Shown piece by piece: positions 14,336-21,298 of a stretch of DNA of 22,346 nucleotides. This DNA is from Gp6-AA40 sp050742535 (GTDB lineage: Bacteria; Acidobacteriota; Vicinamibacteria; Vicinamibacterales; UBA2999), in assembly GCA_050742535.1 (NCBI GenBank), contig JBOGIQ010000058.1:1-22346 (forward strand), given 5' to 3'. Under the pieces are notes generated by a model. The model did not search any database. It was given only the letters and a program-made list of their open reading frames with translations, and was not told the DNA's origin. Within the stretch, counting starts at the first letter, position 1, and the number at the start of each line of letters is the position of its first letter. Both the position numbers and the translations under genes were made by a program.

Positions 14336-14350
14336 CAAGGGAGCCCGTCC

Positions 14351-15562
14351 GTGAGCATCACCACTGTTGCCGTCGCCGACCCTCCTGTTCGAACTCTCGA
14401 CGTCCCCGCCCCCGCGCCCGTTGCGGCGCCGCGGGCGCTGACGACGCGATTCCTCGATTTCTGGCTGCTTGGCGGCGCCAGCCTGCTGGTCTGGCTGGTG
14501 ATGATGTCGCTGCAGGGCTTCAGGGCCAGCTGGGCCATCGACCAGCACTTCAAGAACCTTACTTACACAGCGGCGTCCCTCTCGCTGCTCATCAACTACC
14601 CGCACTTTCTCGTCTCCTACAAGCTCGCCTACCGGCGCGGGCGGCCGTTCGTCCTTTCGCATTGGTACCAACTGATTGCCGTGCCGCTGGGGCTCCTGGC
14701 GATCTTCATCGTTGCCTTCGCGGCCTACAACGTACCCGTGGGGCGGGTGCCGCTCGTGTCGCCGCTGGCGCAAGCGGTTGGCGGGTGGGCGGGCGTCGGG
14801 TCGGTCCTGTCAGGACCGCGGATGGGCGACCTGCTGTTCACCGGCGTCTTCAACCTGATGCTGCTGACGGTGGGCTGGCACTACACGAAGCAGGTGTTCG
14901 GCTGCATGATGGTCTACGCCTACTTCGACGGCTACAAGCTGACCCAGGCGCAGCGCGATCTGACCAAGCGGGCGCTGCTGACGATCTGGGTGATGAACTT
15001 CGTCTACACCAACATCGGCGGCGCGCAGAACGTCTTCTCGCAGTTCAAGTACTACTCGTTCGACCTGCCGAACATCTTCGGCCCGCTGTCGCAGCTGCTC
15101 GTGCTCGGCGGCCTCGGGCTGGTGATCTGGAAAGTCTTCTACGCCAATTACCGCGAGCGCGGGGCGGTGCCGAGCGTGAACATGTTGGTGCCATTCGCGG
15201 CGCTCTATGTGTGGTGGATGCCGCAGACGCGGCAGTACGAGTTCTATTTCCTGCTGACGCCGATGTTCCACTCGCTGCAGTACCTGGCGTTCGTCTACAA
15301 GATGGAGGACACGCGGCTGCGCGGCGAGCCGCGCCGCGAGCTGAAGGCGACGCTGCTGGTGAGCGGGCTGGTGCTGGCCGGGTGGCTGGCGTTCGAGCTC
15401 GTGCCGAACACGCTCGACGTCGCGCTGGGGACGTTTGCCGCGTGGAACATGTTCTTCTTTTTCACGGCGGCGATGCTGTTCATCAACGTCCACCACTACT
15501 TCATCGACAACGTGCTGTGGCGGTTCAAAGATCCGCAGATTCGGGCCTATCTCCTTTCTTGA
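14351..15562 (+). CDS. Polytopic membrane protein with conserved-looking histidines, function unknown
   Basis: 403 aa, GTG start with AAGGGAG 8 bases upstream. After a Pro/Ala-rich cytoplasmic tail (1-32) there are about ten hydrophobic segments (near 37-53, 73-90, 107-126, 160-178, 208-225, 244-262, 278-292, 297-316, 333-350, 357-380). Histidines sit at or near membrane edges: His85 (NYPHFL), His104 (SHWYQ), His177 (GWHYTKQ), His307 (FHSLQY) and His381-His382 (NVHHYFIDNVLWR). This layout resembles di-metal or haem membrane enzymes, but no family is recognised. It is divergent from moaB-moeA across the repeat region. A role as a membrane oxidoreductase or lipid-modifying enzyme is a guess. 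Confidence 0.8.
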   Translation: MSITTVAVADPPVRTLDVPAPAPVAAPRALTTRFLDFWLLGGASLLVWLVMMSLQGFRASWAIDQHFKNLTYTAASLSLLINYPHFLVSYKLAYRRGRPFVLSHWYQLIAVPLGLLAIFIVAFAAYNVPVGRVPLVSPLAQAVGGWAGVGSVLSGPRMGDLLFTGVFNLMLLTVGWHYTKQVFGCMMVYAYFDGYKLTQAQRDLTKRALLTIWVMNFVYTNIGGAQNVFSQFKYYSFDLPNIFGPLSQLLVLGGLGLVIWKVFYANYRERGAVPSVNMLVPFAALYVWWMPQTRQYEFYFLLTPMFHSLQYLAFVYKMEDTRLRGEPRRELKATLLVSGLVLAGWLAFELVPNTLDVALGTFAAWNMFFFFTAAMLFINVHHYFIDNVLWRFKDPQIRAYLLS

Positions 15563-15573
15563 GCGTACGTAGT

Positions 15574-15591
15574 GTCCGCCTTTAGGCGGAC
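15574..15591. repeat. Palindromic repeat, family B, after the membrane protein
   Basis: GTCCGCCTTTAGGCGGAC with flank CGTAGT, matching 4669-4686 except TTTA for TTCA. It begins 12 bp after the stop codon. Confidence 0.85.
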
Positions 15592-15605
15592 CGCCTGCGT
15601 CGTAG

Positions 15606-15623
15606 GGCACCCTTCAGGGTGCC
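15606..15623. repeat. Palindromic repeat, family C, short variant
   Basis: GGCACCCTTCAGGGTGCC with flank GTAG, one C/G pair shorter than the copies at 2085 and 13239. It follows the family B copy by 15 bp, so two families stand in tandem. Confidence 0.8.
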
Positions 15624-15649
15624 TGTCTGGCCGACTACAATCGCCGCCC

Positions 15650-15793
15650 ATGGGAGTCGTTATTCACATCGCCGACTACTACATTCCCTTGCCTTTCCGT
15701 ATGCCCGTGCTGCTGGTCCGGGTGGCGGTGGCGGTGTATGCGATCGTGAAGCTGGCTCGCGTCGCTGTTGCCGCGATCGGCGGGTCGAATTGA
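15650..15793 (+). CDS. Tiny hydrophobic ORF, possible leaderless membrane peptide
   Basis: 47 aa starting MGVVIHIADYYIPLPF, then a single hydrophobic helix (MPVLLVRVAVAVYAIVKLARVAVAAIGG). There is no Shine-Dalgarno; TACAAT at 15635-15640 lies 9 bases before the ATG, as would suit a leaderless transcript. It stands in the repeat-rich gap before tRNA-Arg. It may be a real small membrane protein or chance; comparison across related genomes would decide. Confidence 0.35.
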   Translation: MGVVIHIADYYIPLPFRMPVLLVRVAVAVYAIVKLARVAVAAIGGSN

Positions 15794-15812
15794 TTTCACG
15801 CCTGGATATCCG

Positions 15813-15838
15813 GTAGGGAGCACCCCTTCAGGCGTGCC
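15813..15838. repeat. Palindromic repeat, family C, degenerate copy
   Basis: GTAGGGAGCACCCCTTCAGG followed by CGTGCC. It keeps the GTAGGG flank and CCCCTTCAGG core but has lost full symmetry. Confidence 0.6.
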
Positions 15839-15911
15839 GTGTCGTCTGTTATAGTTGGTGTTTGTCCGCCCTGCATCGACCGCTGCAGGGCACGTCGATC
15901 CGCTCCAGACC

Positions 15912-15988
15912 GCGCCCATAGCTCAGTTGGATAGAGCGTCTGGCTACGAACCAGGAGGTCGCACGTTCGAGTCGTGCTGGGCGCACCA
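15912..15988 (+). tRNA. tRNA-Arg (anticodon ACG), CCA encoded
   Basis: Acceptor GCGCCCA/TGGGCGC (15912-15918, 15978-15984), D arm GCTC/GAGC (15921-15924, 15934-15937), anticodon arm TCTGG/CCAGG with loop CTACGAA (15944-15950; anticodon ACG at 15946-15948), 5-base variable loop, T arm GCACG/CGTGC with loop TTCGAGT, discriminator A and CCA (15986-15988). ACG reads CGU and, after A-to-I editing, CGC/CGA arginine codons. The 3' end is the left copy of a 27-bp direct repeat, so the gene also serves as an integration site. Confidence 0.97.
15962..15988 (+). mobile_element. attL: 27-bp tRNA-Arg 3' end shared with a downstream copy
   Basis: From the T stem (CACGTTCGAG...) to CCA, these 27 bases recur without mismatch at 16897-16923. 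Identity stops at both ends of the repeat: the base before it is G here and C there, and the bases after CCA differ. Confidence 0.85.
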
Positions 15989-16039
15989 CCTTGCGGCTAC
16001 CTGCGCGAGCGACGCGCGGCGCAGCCGAGCGCGTGTCGG

Positions 16040-16645
16040 CTAGAAGTCCGAGCCGATTTCAGACCCGAACGGAGCCGTCACTGTGATGCTGTTCCGCCGT
16101 CCCGAGACCTCCGTGAATTCAATGTCGGCCGCGACGAACTCCGCAGGTGTCGGTCCGCACGAAAGGTCCGTACGGAAGCGAAAGGTTCTGACCGTTCCTC
16201 CAGGGATCTGATTCGTTCCGAACACCGACGCCAGGTCGTCACTGTCGAAACTGTTCCCCGCCTGGATGCTGGAACCCGACGTCTCGCGGAATGATGTTCC
16301 CGCCAGCCGAATCCTGACTTCGTGCAACTCGACATCGCTGCCCGCGGTCATCGTGATATCGAGCGGCCCGGTAAACTCGGCGCCACTCGAACAGCGAAAG
16401 GGTATGAAGCGGACCGGCTGGGTGGCCTCTCCGCTCGTCGAGATGATGGGAACACTGATCGACGCGATGAGCGAGGGATCAGCCAACGGCGACGTGACCG
16501 TGTCGTGAGGTCCCCACCCTTCACACGCCGAAACGGTTGTGACGATGACGAGACCACTGGCCATCGTGTGAAGACCGAAGCGCCTCGTCAACAGTCGCAC
16601 CGCATGCAGGTGCTCCCCGAACGTGCGCATCCATGAACGGCGCAT
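16040..16645 (-). CDS. Hypothetical lipoprotein carried between the tRNA repeats
   Basis: 201 aa from ATG 16645, with GGGAGG five bases upstream, the best start signal in this region. The N-terminus has a long basic n-region, then MASGLVIVTTVSAC with lipobox VSAC and Cys41 as the lipidated residue. The mature part is strand-rich: SLIASISVPIISTSG, PVRFIPFRCSSG, ELHEVRIRLAGTSFRE, GGTVRTFRFRTDLSCGP and VAADIEFTEVSGRRNSITV. This suggests an immunoglobulin-like or similar beta fold with a possible disulphide. No family recognised. It is the only credible gene in the 908-bp segment between the tRNA end and its copy, so it would be the cargo or remnant of the inserted element. Confidence 0.7.
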   Translation of the reverse strand: MRRSWMRTFGEHLHAVRLLTRRFGLHTMASGLVIVTTVSACEGWGPHDTVTSPLADPSLIASISVPIISTSGEATQPVRFIPFRCSSGAEFTGPLDITMTAGSDVELHEVRIRLAGTSFRETSGSSIQAGNSFDSDDLASVFGTNQIPGGTVRTFRFRTDLSCGPTPAEFVAADIEFTEVSGRRNSITVTAPFGSEIGSDF

Positions 16646-17150
16646 CGCGACCTCCCGTGTGACAAACACCTCGACCGAAACGACCATCCAGTGATGCAGA
16701 TCGGACGCCAGTCACGGGCGCTTCGGCGTGTCGTTGCGATTGCACGTTCTTCCTATTGAAATCCCAGGCCAGCATCTGCGATCAGCGCCGATGTGCCGGA
16801 TGGCTGTCACCGAGTCGACCAACAGCGGTCAGAGCGTCACAGCCCGCCGCGAGGACCGACCACGGCTCGACCGTAACCGAGAAACTCCTCAGATGCCACG
16901 TTCGAGTCGTGCTGGGCGCACCAGCCTCCGCTCATGAAGTCTTCGCTGACGTGAGCTACGGCTGGCAGGCCAGCCGGTCTCTCCAGGAGTTAGGCCGCAT
17001 CGGTGAAGGCAGTGAGATCAGAAGGATCTGGTGTCTCGATGTGCGGTCTTGGTCACCTCTTCGAGCAGTTGTTCCGCGAACGAACTTACGTCTACAACGT
17101 CACTCCCAAAACGCGCGACTGGGTCCGCACTGCGCCGGATATTCCGGAAA
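16646..17150. other. 505-bp non-coding stretch with attR
   Basis: No ORF with a start signal or coding-like composition is seen, apart from short antisense fragments. It holds the right copy of the tRNA-derived repeat. On the minus strand near 17120-17018 the reading FGSDVVDVSSFAEQLLEE looks protein-like and may be a remnant of an older gene, but there is no start for it. Confidence 0.5.
16897..16923 (+). mobile_element. attR: exact copy of the tRNA-Arg 3' end
   Basis: 27 bp identical to 15962-15988, including the encoded CCA, with no tRNA 5' half next to it. This is the usual mark left by integration at a tRNA 3' end. Confidence 0.85.
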
Positions 17151-18237
17151 CTAACGTGGCACCGTGATGGTGAGCGGCGCGCCCGATGCGACGAATTCAA
17201 CGAGGGTGCTGCCGGTCGTCGCGCCCGCCGCGATCCGGTAGCGTTGGCCGGTCCATAATCTGAGCTCGACGCGACCATCGGCGCGGCTGGTACTCGGGGC
17301 GCTGCGATAGGAGCGCCCCTGCTCGGCAAGCATCGTCGGTGCGATCACGACCCCGGACAGCGGATTGCCGTTCGAATCGTGTACGACTCCAGAGACGACG
17401 ACCGGCGTAAGCCGTGCCGCCACGATCGGTGCCATCGCGACGCTGCCGCCGAGATCCAGCGACGCCAACGCGTGGCCGTCGACGGTGCGCGCATCCACTG
17501 GCGCGAACGGCATCACGGGCATCGGCCCACTGTCAGTATTGAGGCCGATCGAATATCGGCGGGTGGAAGATCATTGCGGCTCGATCGAGGCACGCCCGGC
17601 AAGTACGACCGGCACGTCTGCGCTCACTGTGTAGGCTCCCGGACGAAGGCCGGTCAACCGATATCGGCCGTCCGGCCCCGTCACCACCGATCGCGTGTCG
17701 GGGCCGCGGACGGTGACCTGACTTCCGGCAATCGCATCCATTTCTCGCACGAAATCCGCCCAGCTCCGGGGGATGCTCACGCGACCCCACACTTGGCTCT
17801 GGGAAGCCGATCGCCGCAGGGCTGTCGACGTACTCGCGCAGGTCGACCGCATCTGCCAGGGGACGGGTCAGGCTGCAACTCGAGACGCTCAGACGACCGT
17901 CGGCCATTCGACCGGCCACGATCAGATAACGAGTGCCAGCTTGAAACTCGTACCCGCATGCGGTGCCGTCGGCGGTGTATAGGGTAGTGGCCGTCTCGCC
18001 ACGCAGGGGACGGATGTCGTCGAGCGTCACCTTTCGCGCGACGGCGGCGACCGCGACCTCGCGCGATGAGGCTATAGACGATGTCACCTCGATGGACGTC
18101 ACCGTCGCTTCGAAAACCGCATCGGCCGTGGCGATGTCCAGACACGTCGATTGGACACACGTGCACGCGTCTGCTCGCGAGGCAAACGCCGGCACCGTCA
18201 ACAGCAGTACGAAGGCTCCGGTTGTGCGCAGGGTCAG
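17151..18237 (-). pseudogene. Broken secreted protein: CxC N-terminal domain plus carboxypeptidase-regulatory-like domains
   Basis: Three reading segments make one former protein. Segment 1 (to about 17800): signal-like LRTTGAFVLLLTVPAFASRA, then DACTCVQSTC, VFEATVTSIEV, ACGYEFQAGTRYLIVAGRMADGRLSVSSCSLT, like secreted acidobacterial proteins with a netrin/TIMP-like CxC start. No ATG is present; CTG at 18237 after GGAG is where the start should be. Near 17800 the frame shifts by one base into QVWGRVSIPRSWADF, ending in TVRGPDTRSVVTGPDGRYRL and GLRPGAYTV, a carboxypeptidase-regulatory-like repeat. A TGA at 17573-17571 stops this frame; the same frame resumes with YSIGLNTDSGPMPVMPF and a second such repeat (VVVSGVVHDSNGNPLSGVVI) to 17151. 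A lost start, a frameshift and an in-frame stop indicate decay; sequencing error could explain only part. Confidence 0.75.
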
Positions 18238-18276
18238 GGGTTGGTGCTCCAGATCGGAGGTGGCTGAGCACGGCCG

Positions 18277-18669
18277 TTACTGCTTCGTCGCTGTGAAGCT
18301 CACTTCATTCTGTTTGGAGCCGGGGCCGACGGAGAACCTGGCGAGACCCTTGATGGTGTTGCCATTTGCGTCCAGCGTGCCGGTGAACAGGTAGGTCCAC
18401 GTATTGCCGTCAGGCGTCGTAACCTTCCACGACCAACTCACATGGTCGCCGTTGACCATTCCGTCGTCCAGACTGACGCCAGCCTTCTCACCTGCTGCCT
18501 TACACGTTCCTTCGAGCCGCTGCTCCTTGTGCGTGACGGTACAAAGCAGTTCAGGCACGCCGTTTAATCTTAGGTCGATGTTCAGCTTCCAGTTGCCTGT
18601 CACATCGGCGGCTGAGACCGGCACGACGAGGGCGAACAGCACCAACAACGCAACGCGGCTGATCGTCAC
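18277..18669 (-). CDS. Small exported protein, beta-rich, function unknown
   Basis: 130 aa from GTG 18669, which has GGAGGA four bases upstream; the ATG at 18687 lacks a ribosome site. Signal peptide MTISRVALLVLFALVVPVSA with cleavage before ADVTG. The mature part reads ADVTGNWKLNIDLRLNG, ELLCTVTHKEQRLEGTC (Cys43, Cys56), HVSWSWKVTTPDGNTWTYLF, TGTLDANGNTIKGLARF and EVSFTATKQ. This repeating strand pattern is like small lipocalin-like periplasmic proteins frequent in Acidobacteria (GxWKLxI start). It is intact and lies 40 bp upstream of the broken gene on the same strand. Confidence 0.75.
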   Translation of the reverse strand: MTISRVALLVLFALVVPVSAADVTGNWKLNIDLRLNGVPELLCTVTHKEQRLEGTCKAAGEKAGVSLDDGMVNGDHVSWSWKVTTPDGNTWTYLFTGTLDANGNTIKGLARFSVGPGSKQNEVSFTATKQ

Positions 18670-18849
18670 AGCTCCTCCGCTCGGCATTGGACACCGATTC
18701 GATGCAAACGGTCCGCCCGCCAGGTGTTCCCTTGTCCGTCCGCGACGCGTTCGGCGCTCAGCCGATTCGTTGCCCGGTGTGTGACCCTGTAACCGATATA
18801 AGCAAGATTCGCTAAGGCGGACATCGTCGATGTAGTTGCGAAGCTGGTT

Positions 18850-19344
18850 CTACGACCCCACTCGCAGCTCCACCATCTTGGCTTCCTCCGTTTCTTTCAC
18901 GACAGCCGCATCGATCAAGTCGCAGGACACGCCGTTCCCGGCAGTGATCACGTAGTGGTGGCTCACGCAGTCTTTGGTCGTGGCAGCGGTGAGCTGGAAA
19001 TGGCCGGCATCGTTCGTTGATGCTTGTCCGAGAATCTTTCCGTCCCGGCGGTCGATGATCGCGACGTCCGCTGACGCGAGAGGGACCCCGTGATCATCAA
19101 GGACTGTGCCCTCCAACGTGCGAGGGGCAGAGTTCCGCATTCTCGGGATCGTCGGATCCTCCTCAAACACTGCGAAGCCTTCAGCGTCGACGGTGCCCGA
19201 ATCGCGGAACGTGCGCCACCATCCCTCGCCATCCAGTTTCTGCAAGGGTTGTCGAAGGACTCCGCTGGCTGGCTCGCCGAGATCCAGACGGGCGTGGGTT
19301 TCGGTGGTGCCGTCGAGATACGTGAGTCGGATGTCTACGGGCAT
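18850..19344 (-). CDS. Hypothetical protein with carboxypeptidase-regulatory-like domain
   Basis: 164 aa from ATG 19344, with AAGGAG five bases upstream (the ATG at 19362 lacks one). No signal peptide. Residues 1-70 (MPVDIRLTYLDGTTETHARLD to AVFEEDP) are not recognised; residues 78-128 (TLEGTVLDDHGVPLASADVA, GQASTNDAGHFQLT) fit one carboxypeptidase-regulatory-like or Cna-B-like beta-sandwich repeat. The C-terminus holds CVSHHYVITAGNGVSC, a possible disulphide pair. It begins 30 bp after the stop of the TIGR03435 gene, so both probably share a transcript and the palindromic operator-like site in front of it. Confidence 0.7.
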   Translation of the reverse strand: MPVDIRLTYLDGTTETHARLDLGEPASGVLRQPLQKLDGEGWWRTFRDSGTVDAEGFAVFEEDPTIPRMRNSAPRTLEGTVLDDHGVPLASADVAIIDRRDGKILGQASTNDAGHFQLTAATTKDCVSHHYVITAGNGVSCDLIDAAVVKETEEAKMVELRVGS

Positions 19345-19374
19345 GTGGACTCCTTGCATCACCCGATCTCGCGA

Positions 19375-20262
19375 TCAGTCCGGCGTCGGCGCCTCGACGC
19401 GTTCGATTACGAGCACCGGCACCGGCGCCGTGCTCGCTTGAAGATTGAGGCCCAGCTGTTCCGGCAGGGCCGTGAAAATCGACGGTAGCGCCTGACGGTC
19501 GAGCGGGTCAGGACTCCCCGGTGGCGGCGGGGGAGGACCGAGCTCCGCGCTGAAGTCGAACTCGCCGTCGAACACGCCTTCCAAGGCAGTCCGGTTGATT
19601 ATGCGACGGCGCACCGGGCCCTCGAGGAGGCGAGCGAACCCCGCCATCGTGATACCGCGCAGCGCCATCATCGACCGACCAGCGGCCAACGAGGCGCCCG
19701 GCGCCGGCCCGAGATAGCCGCACGTGCGCGACGGGTCGGCGTTCGCGGCTCCGAAATCCCCGGCCGCCGCGACGTCGCACTTCGCAGCGCTGGGACGCAG
19801 GTGCGGCCCGAGGCGGCGACCGGCGTCCGCCGCCTCGAGATAGTAGACGGGCAGCTCGCGCGTGTCGCTGCGCAACTGGAGATTGAAGCGCGTTGCCAGC
19901 AGCGATTGCAGCATGACCCGAACCTCGCGGGTCGATGACGCGCGCGGTGGCGTGGCCAGAACATCGAATCGCTGGGCCAGCTGCTCGCGCGACCCGCCAA
20001 CCAGCTCCGAATCCTGCAGCTCGTAGGCATAGCGGACCAGTTGCCGCAGCGGCATGTTAGTCGCCGTGAACCTGCCCCCTTCGCCGACGCGCACACTCAT
20101 CGCCTCATCGCCGGATGTATTCCGGCGGACGGACGCAACCTCGAACGACAACGGCGATGGCCCCTGGGCCGTCGGCGCTGCGGCGACCCAGAGCAGACAT
20201 CCGAAAGTGGCGGTGCAGAACAGGCGTTTCCGCACGCAGACGAACGCGGTTTCCCGAACCAT
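19375..20262 (-). CDS. TIGR03435/DUF3738 family exported protein
   Basis: 295 aa from ATG 20262, AAGGGG eight bases upstream. Signal peptide with core CLLWVAAAPTAQG, then the family pattern: LSFEVASVRRN, GGRFTATNMPLRQLVRYAYELQDSELVGG, RFDVLATPP, VRVMLQSLLATRFNLQLRSDTRELPVYYLE, GPHLRPS, then NRTALEGVFDGEFDFSAE, LPSIFTALPEQLGLNLQAS and VPVLVIERVEAPTPD. Most members occur in soil Acidobacteria, in many copies, sometimes fused to BlaR1-like M56 peptidases; function unknown. Between the domains is a proline run (PPPPPPG). A frameshifted paralogue lies immediately upstream. A palindrome resembling BlaI operators precedes the gene. Confidence 0.88.
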   Translation of the reverse strand: MVRETAFVCVRKRLFCTATFGCLLWVAAAPTAQGPSPLSFEVASVRRNTSGDEAMSVRVGEGGRFTATNMPLRQLVRYAYELQDSELVGGSREQLAQRFDVLATPPRASSTREVRVMLQSLLATRFNLQLRSDTRELPVYYLEAADAGRRLGPHLRPSAAKCDVAAAGDFGAANADPSRTCGYLGPAPGASLAAGRSMMALRGITMAGFARLLEGPVRRRIINRTALEGVFDGEFDFSAELGPPPPPPGSPDPLDRQALPSIFTALPEQLGLNLQASTAPVPVLVIERVEAPTPD

Positions 20263-20285
20263 CACTGACCCCTTTGGGGGGAAAG

Positions 20286-20302
20286 TCTTACAAAATGTAA
20301 GA
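20286..20302. promoter_or_regulatory. BlaI-like palindromic operator before the TIGR03435 gene
   Basis: TCTTACA-AAA-TGTAAGA, a perfect 7-bp inverted repeat with a 3-base centre, 24 bp before the ATG. BlaI/MecI repressors bind TACA-N-TGTA palindromes (usually with a 2-base centre), and TIGR03435 domains are known joined to BlaR1-type peptidases. The site is in the right place for an operator; the spacing differs by one base. Confidence 0.5.
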
Positions 20303-20382
20303 GCGAAAGCAAGCCTGCAAAATCCCCAGATGGCGCTACAATCCGCGCCGGAGGGTGCAATGACTCGCCTCGGGCCGCTACG

Positions 20383-20451
20383 GCGCGGTTCCGCCTTCGA
20401 GCGCACAAGGAACAGCAGGAACTGCCCGTCTTCGCGCTGACCGTCGCGCGG
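20383..20451 (+). pseudogene. Relic of a third TIGR03435 gene, opposite strand
   Basis: On the plus strand the reading ARFRLRAHKEQQELPVFAL, continuing TVAR, matches the family block seen in the neighbours as ATRFNLQLRSDTRELPVYYL and ADRFKLRVHTETRQMPVYAL. Only about 23 codons survive, flanked by unrelated reading, with no start or stop of its own. Confidence 0.6.
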
Positions 20452-20516
20452 ACTTTTACTTCCAGAAGAATCGGCAAGCCCCATGACTGTGTTGATCTGA
20501 AGCGACGTGGGCCCGA

Positions 20517-21255
20517 TCAATCCGGCGTGGGCCGCTCCACTGAGTCGATCACCAGCACATCGACTGGTCCCATCGTTGACTGCAGCTTCAGTCCGAGCTG
20601 CTCCTCGACAGCCGTAAACAGCGATGGAGCATTCGGATCGACCACTCCAGGGGGCGCGTCGTCGGGCGTCCACGACAGTTCACCGTCGTATCTTTCCGTG
20701 AGGCCGGTGCGATCAACGACCAGCCTCCCTGCCCAGTTCGACAGGTTGCCAGCGAGGTCCGCCGGCGAATATGCCCGGAACCGGATTCGACCGGACACGG
20801 CATTTCCGCCGCGTGTCGAATCGGGCGCCGCAACCTGAAGTTGCGGACCGAGGCGGCGGTCCGTCCCCTGCACCAGTGCGTAGACAGGCATCTGTCGCGT
20901 CTCGGTGTGGACCCGCAGCTTGAAGCGGTCGGCCAGCAACGCGTGCATCATCCGGTTGGAGGGCGGGAGGCCGTCCGGCTCCTTCGCAACAATGTCGAAG
21001 CGTGTCGTGTTGATCCAGTCGGAGCCGCCCGCGAGCTGGTATCGCTGGAGCCGGTAGGCGTTGAGGATGACGTCACGAAGGGGCCGGTTTCGGATGACGA
21101 CCTGTTTCCCCTGTCTACCGATGGAGCCGCCGGATTCGCCAGAGGTGTTCAGCCTCACCGACGCGACTTCGAAGGTCGGGCTGTCGCGCCGCGAGCGTCG
21201 TGCCGATCACGACGACAAGCGCGACGGTGTGGGTGGTTGACAACAGCATCACCAT
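20517..21255 (-). pseudogene. Frameshifted TIGR03435/DUF3738 gene
   Basis: The C-terminal 213 codons are open: RLNTSGESGGSI, NRPLRDVILNAYRLQRYQLAGG, RFDIVAKEP, MMHALLADRFKLRVHTETRQMPVYAL, DRTGLTERYDGELSWTPD, PSLFTAVEEQLGLKLQS, VDVLVIDSVERPTPD. The expected signal peptide (MVMLLSTTHTVALVVVIGTTLAARQ, start 21255) is in another frame; PTFEVASVRLN begins one base later, so a single-base shift lies at about 21196-21201, in a run of C. Restoring one base gives a full-length member of about 245 aa. Either a recent mutation or a sequencing error; the rest of the gene is free of stops. No operator-like palindrome is seen before it. Confidence 0.8.
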
Positions 21256-21298
21256 TGGACGCGCAGCGTGCTTCAACGGTTGGCAGGCTGCACTCGAA

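Noticed and set aside
14155..14553. N-terminal extension of MoaB with a CLGCLG repeat
   Set aside because: The extension translates the 9-bp tandem array and the start of the divergent gene; the family N-terminus begins at 14154.
14662..15585. 307-codon plus-strand open frame overlapping the membrane protein
   Set aside because: Arg/Ala-rich +1 shadow of the membrane protein; GC-rich third positions explain its length.
15989..16896. Integrase or transposase inside the tRNA-flanked segment
   Set aside because: Both strands were read; no tyrosine recombinase RHRY-type motif or transposase is present, only the lipoprotein gene.
16897..16923. Second tRNA gene
   Set aside because: Only the T-arm half and CCA are present; there is no acceptor 5' strand, D arm or anticodon arm upstream.
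17018..17120. Minus-strand FGSDVVDVSSFAEQLLEE fragment as a gene
   Set aside because: Protein-like in feel but only about 35 codons, with no start and no recognisable family; left as a remark in the non-coding stretch.
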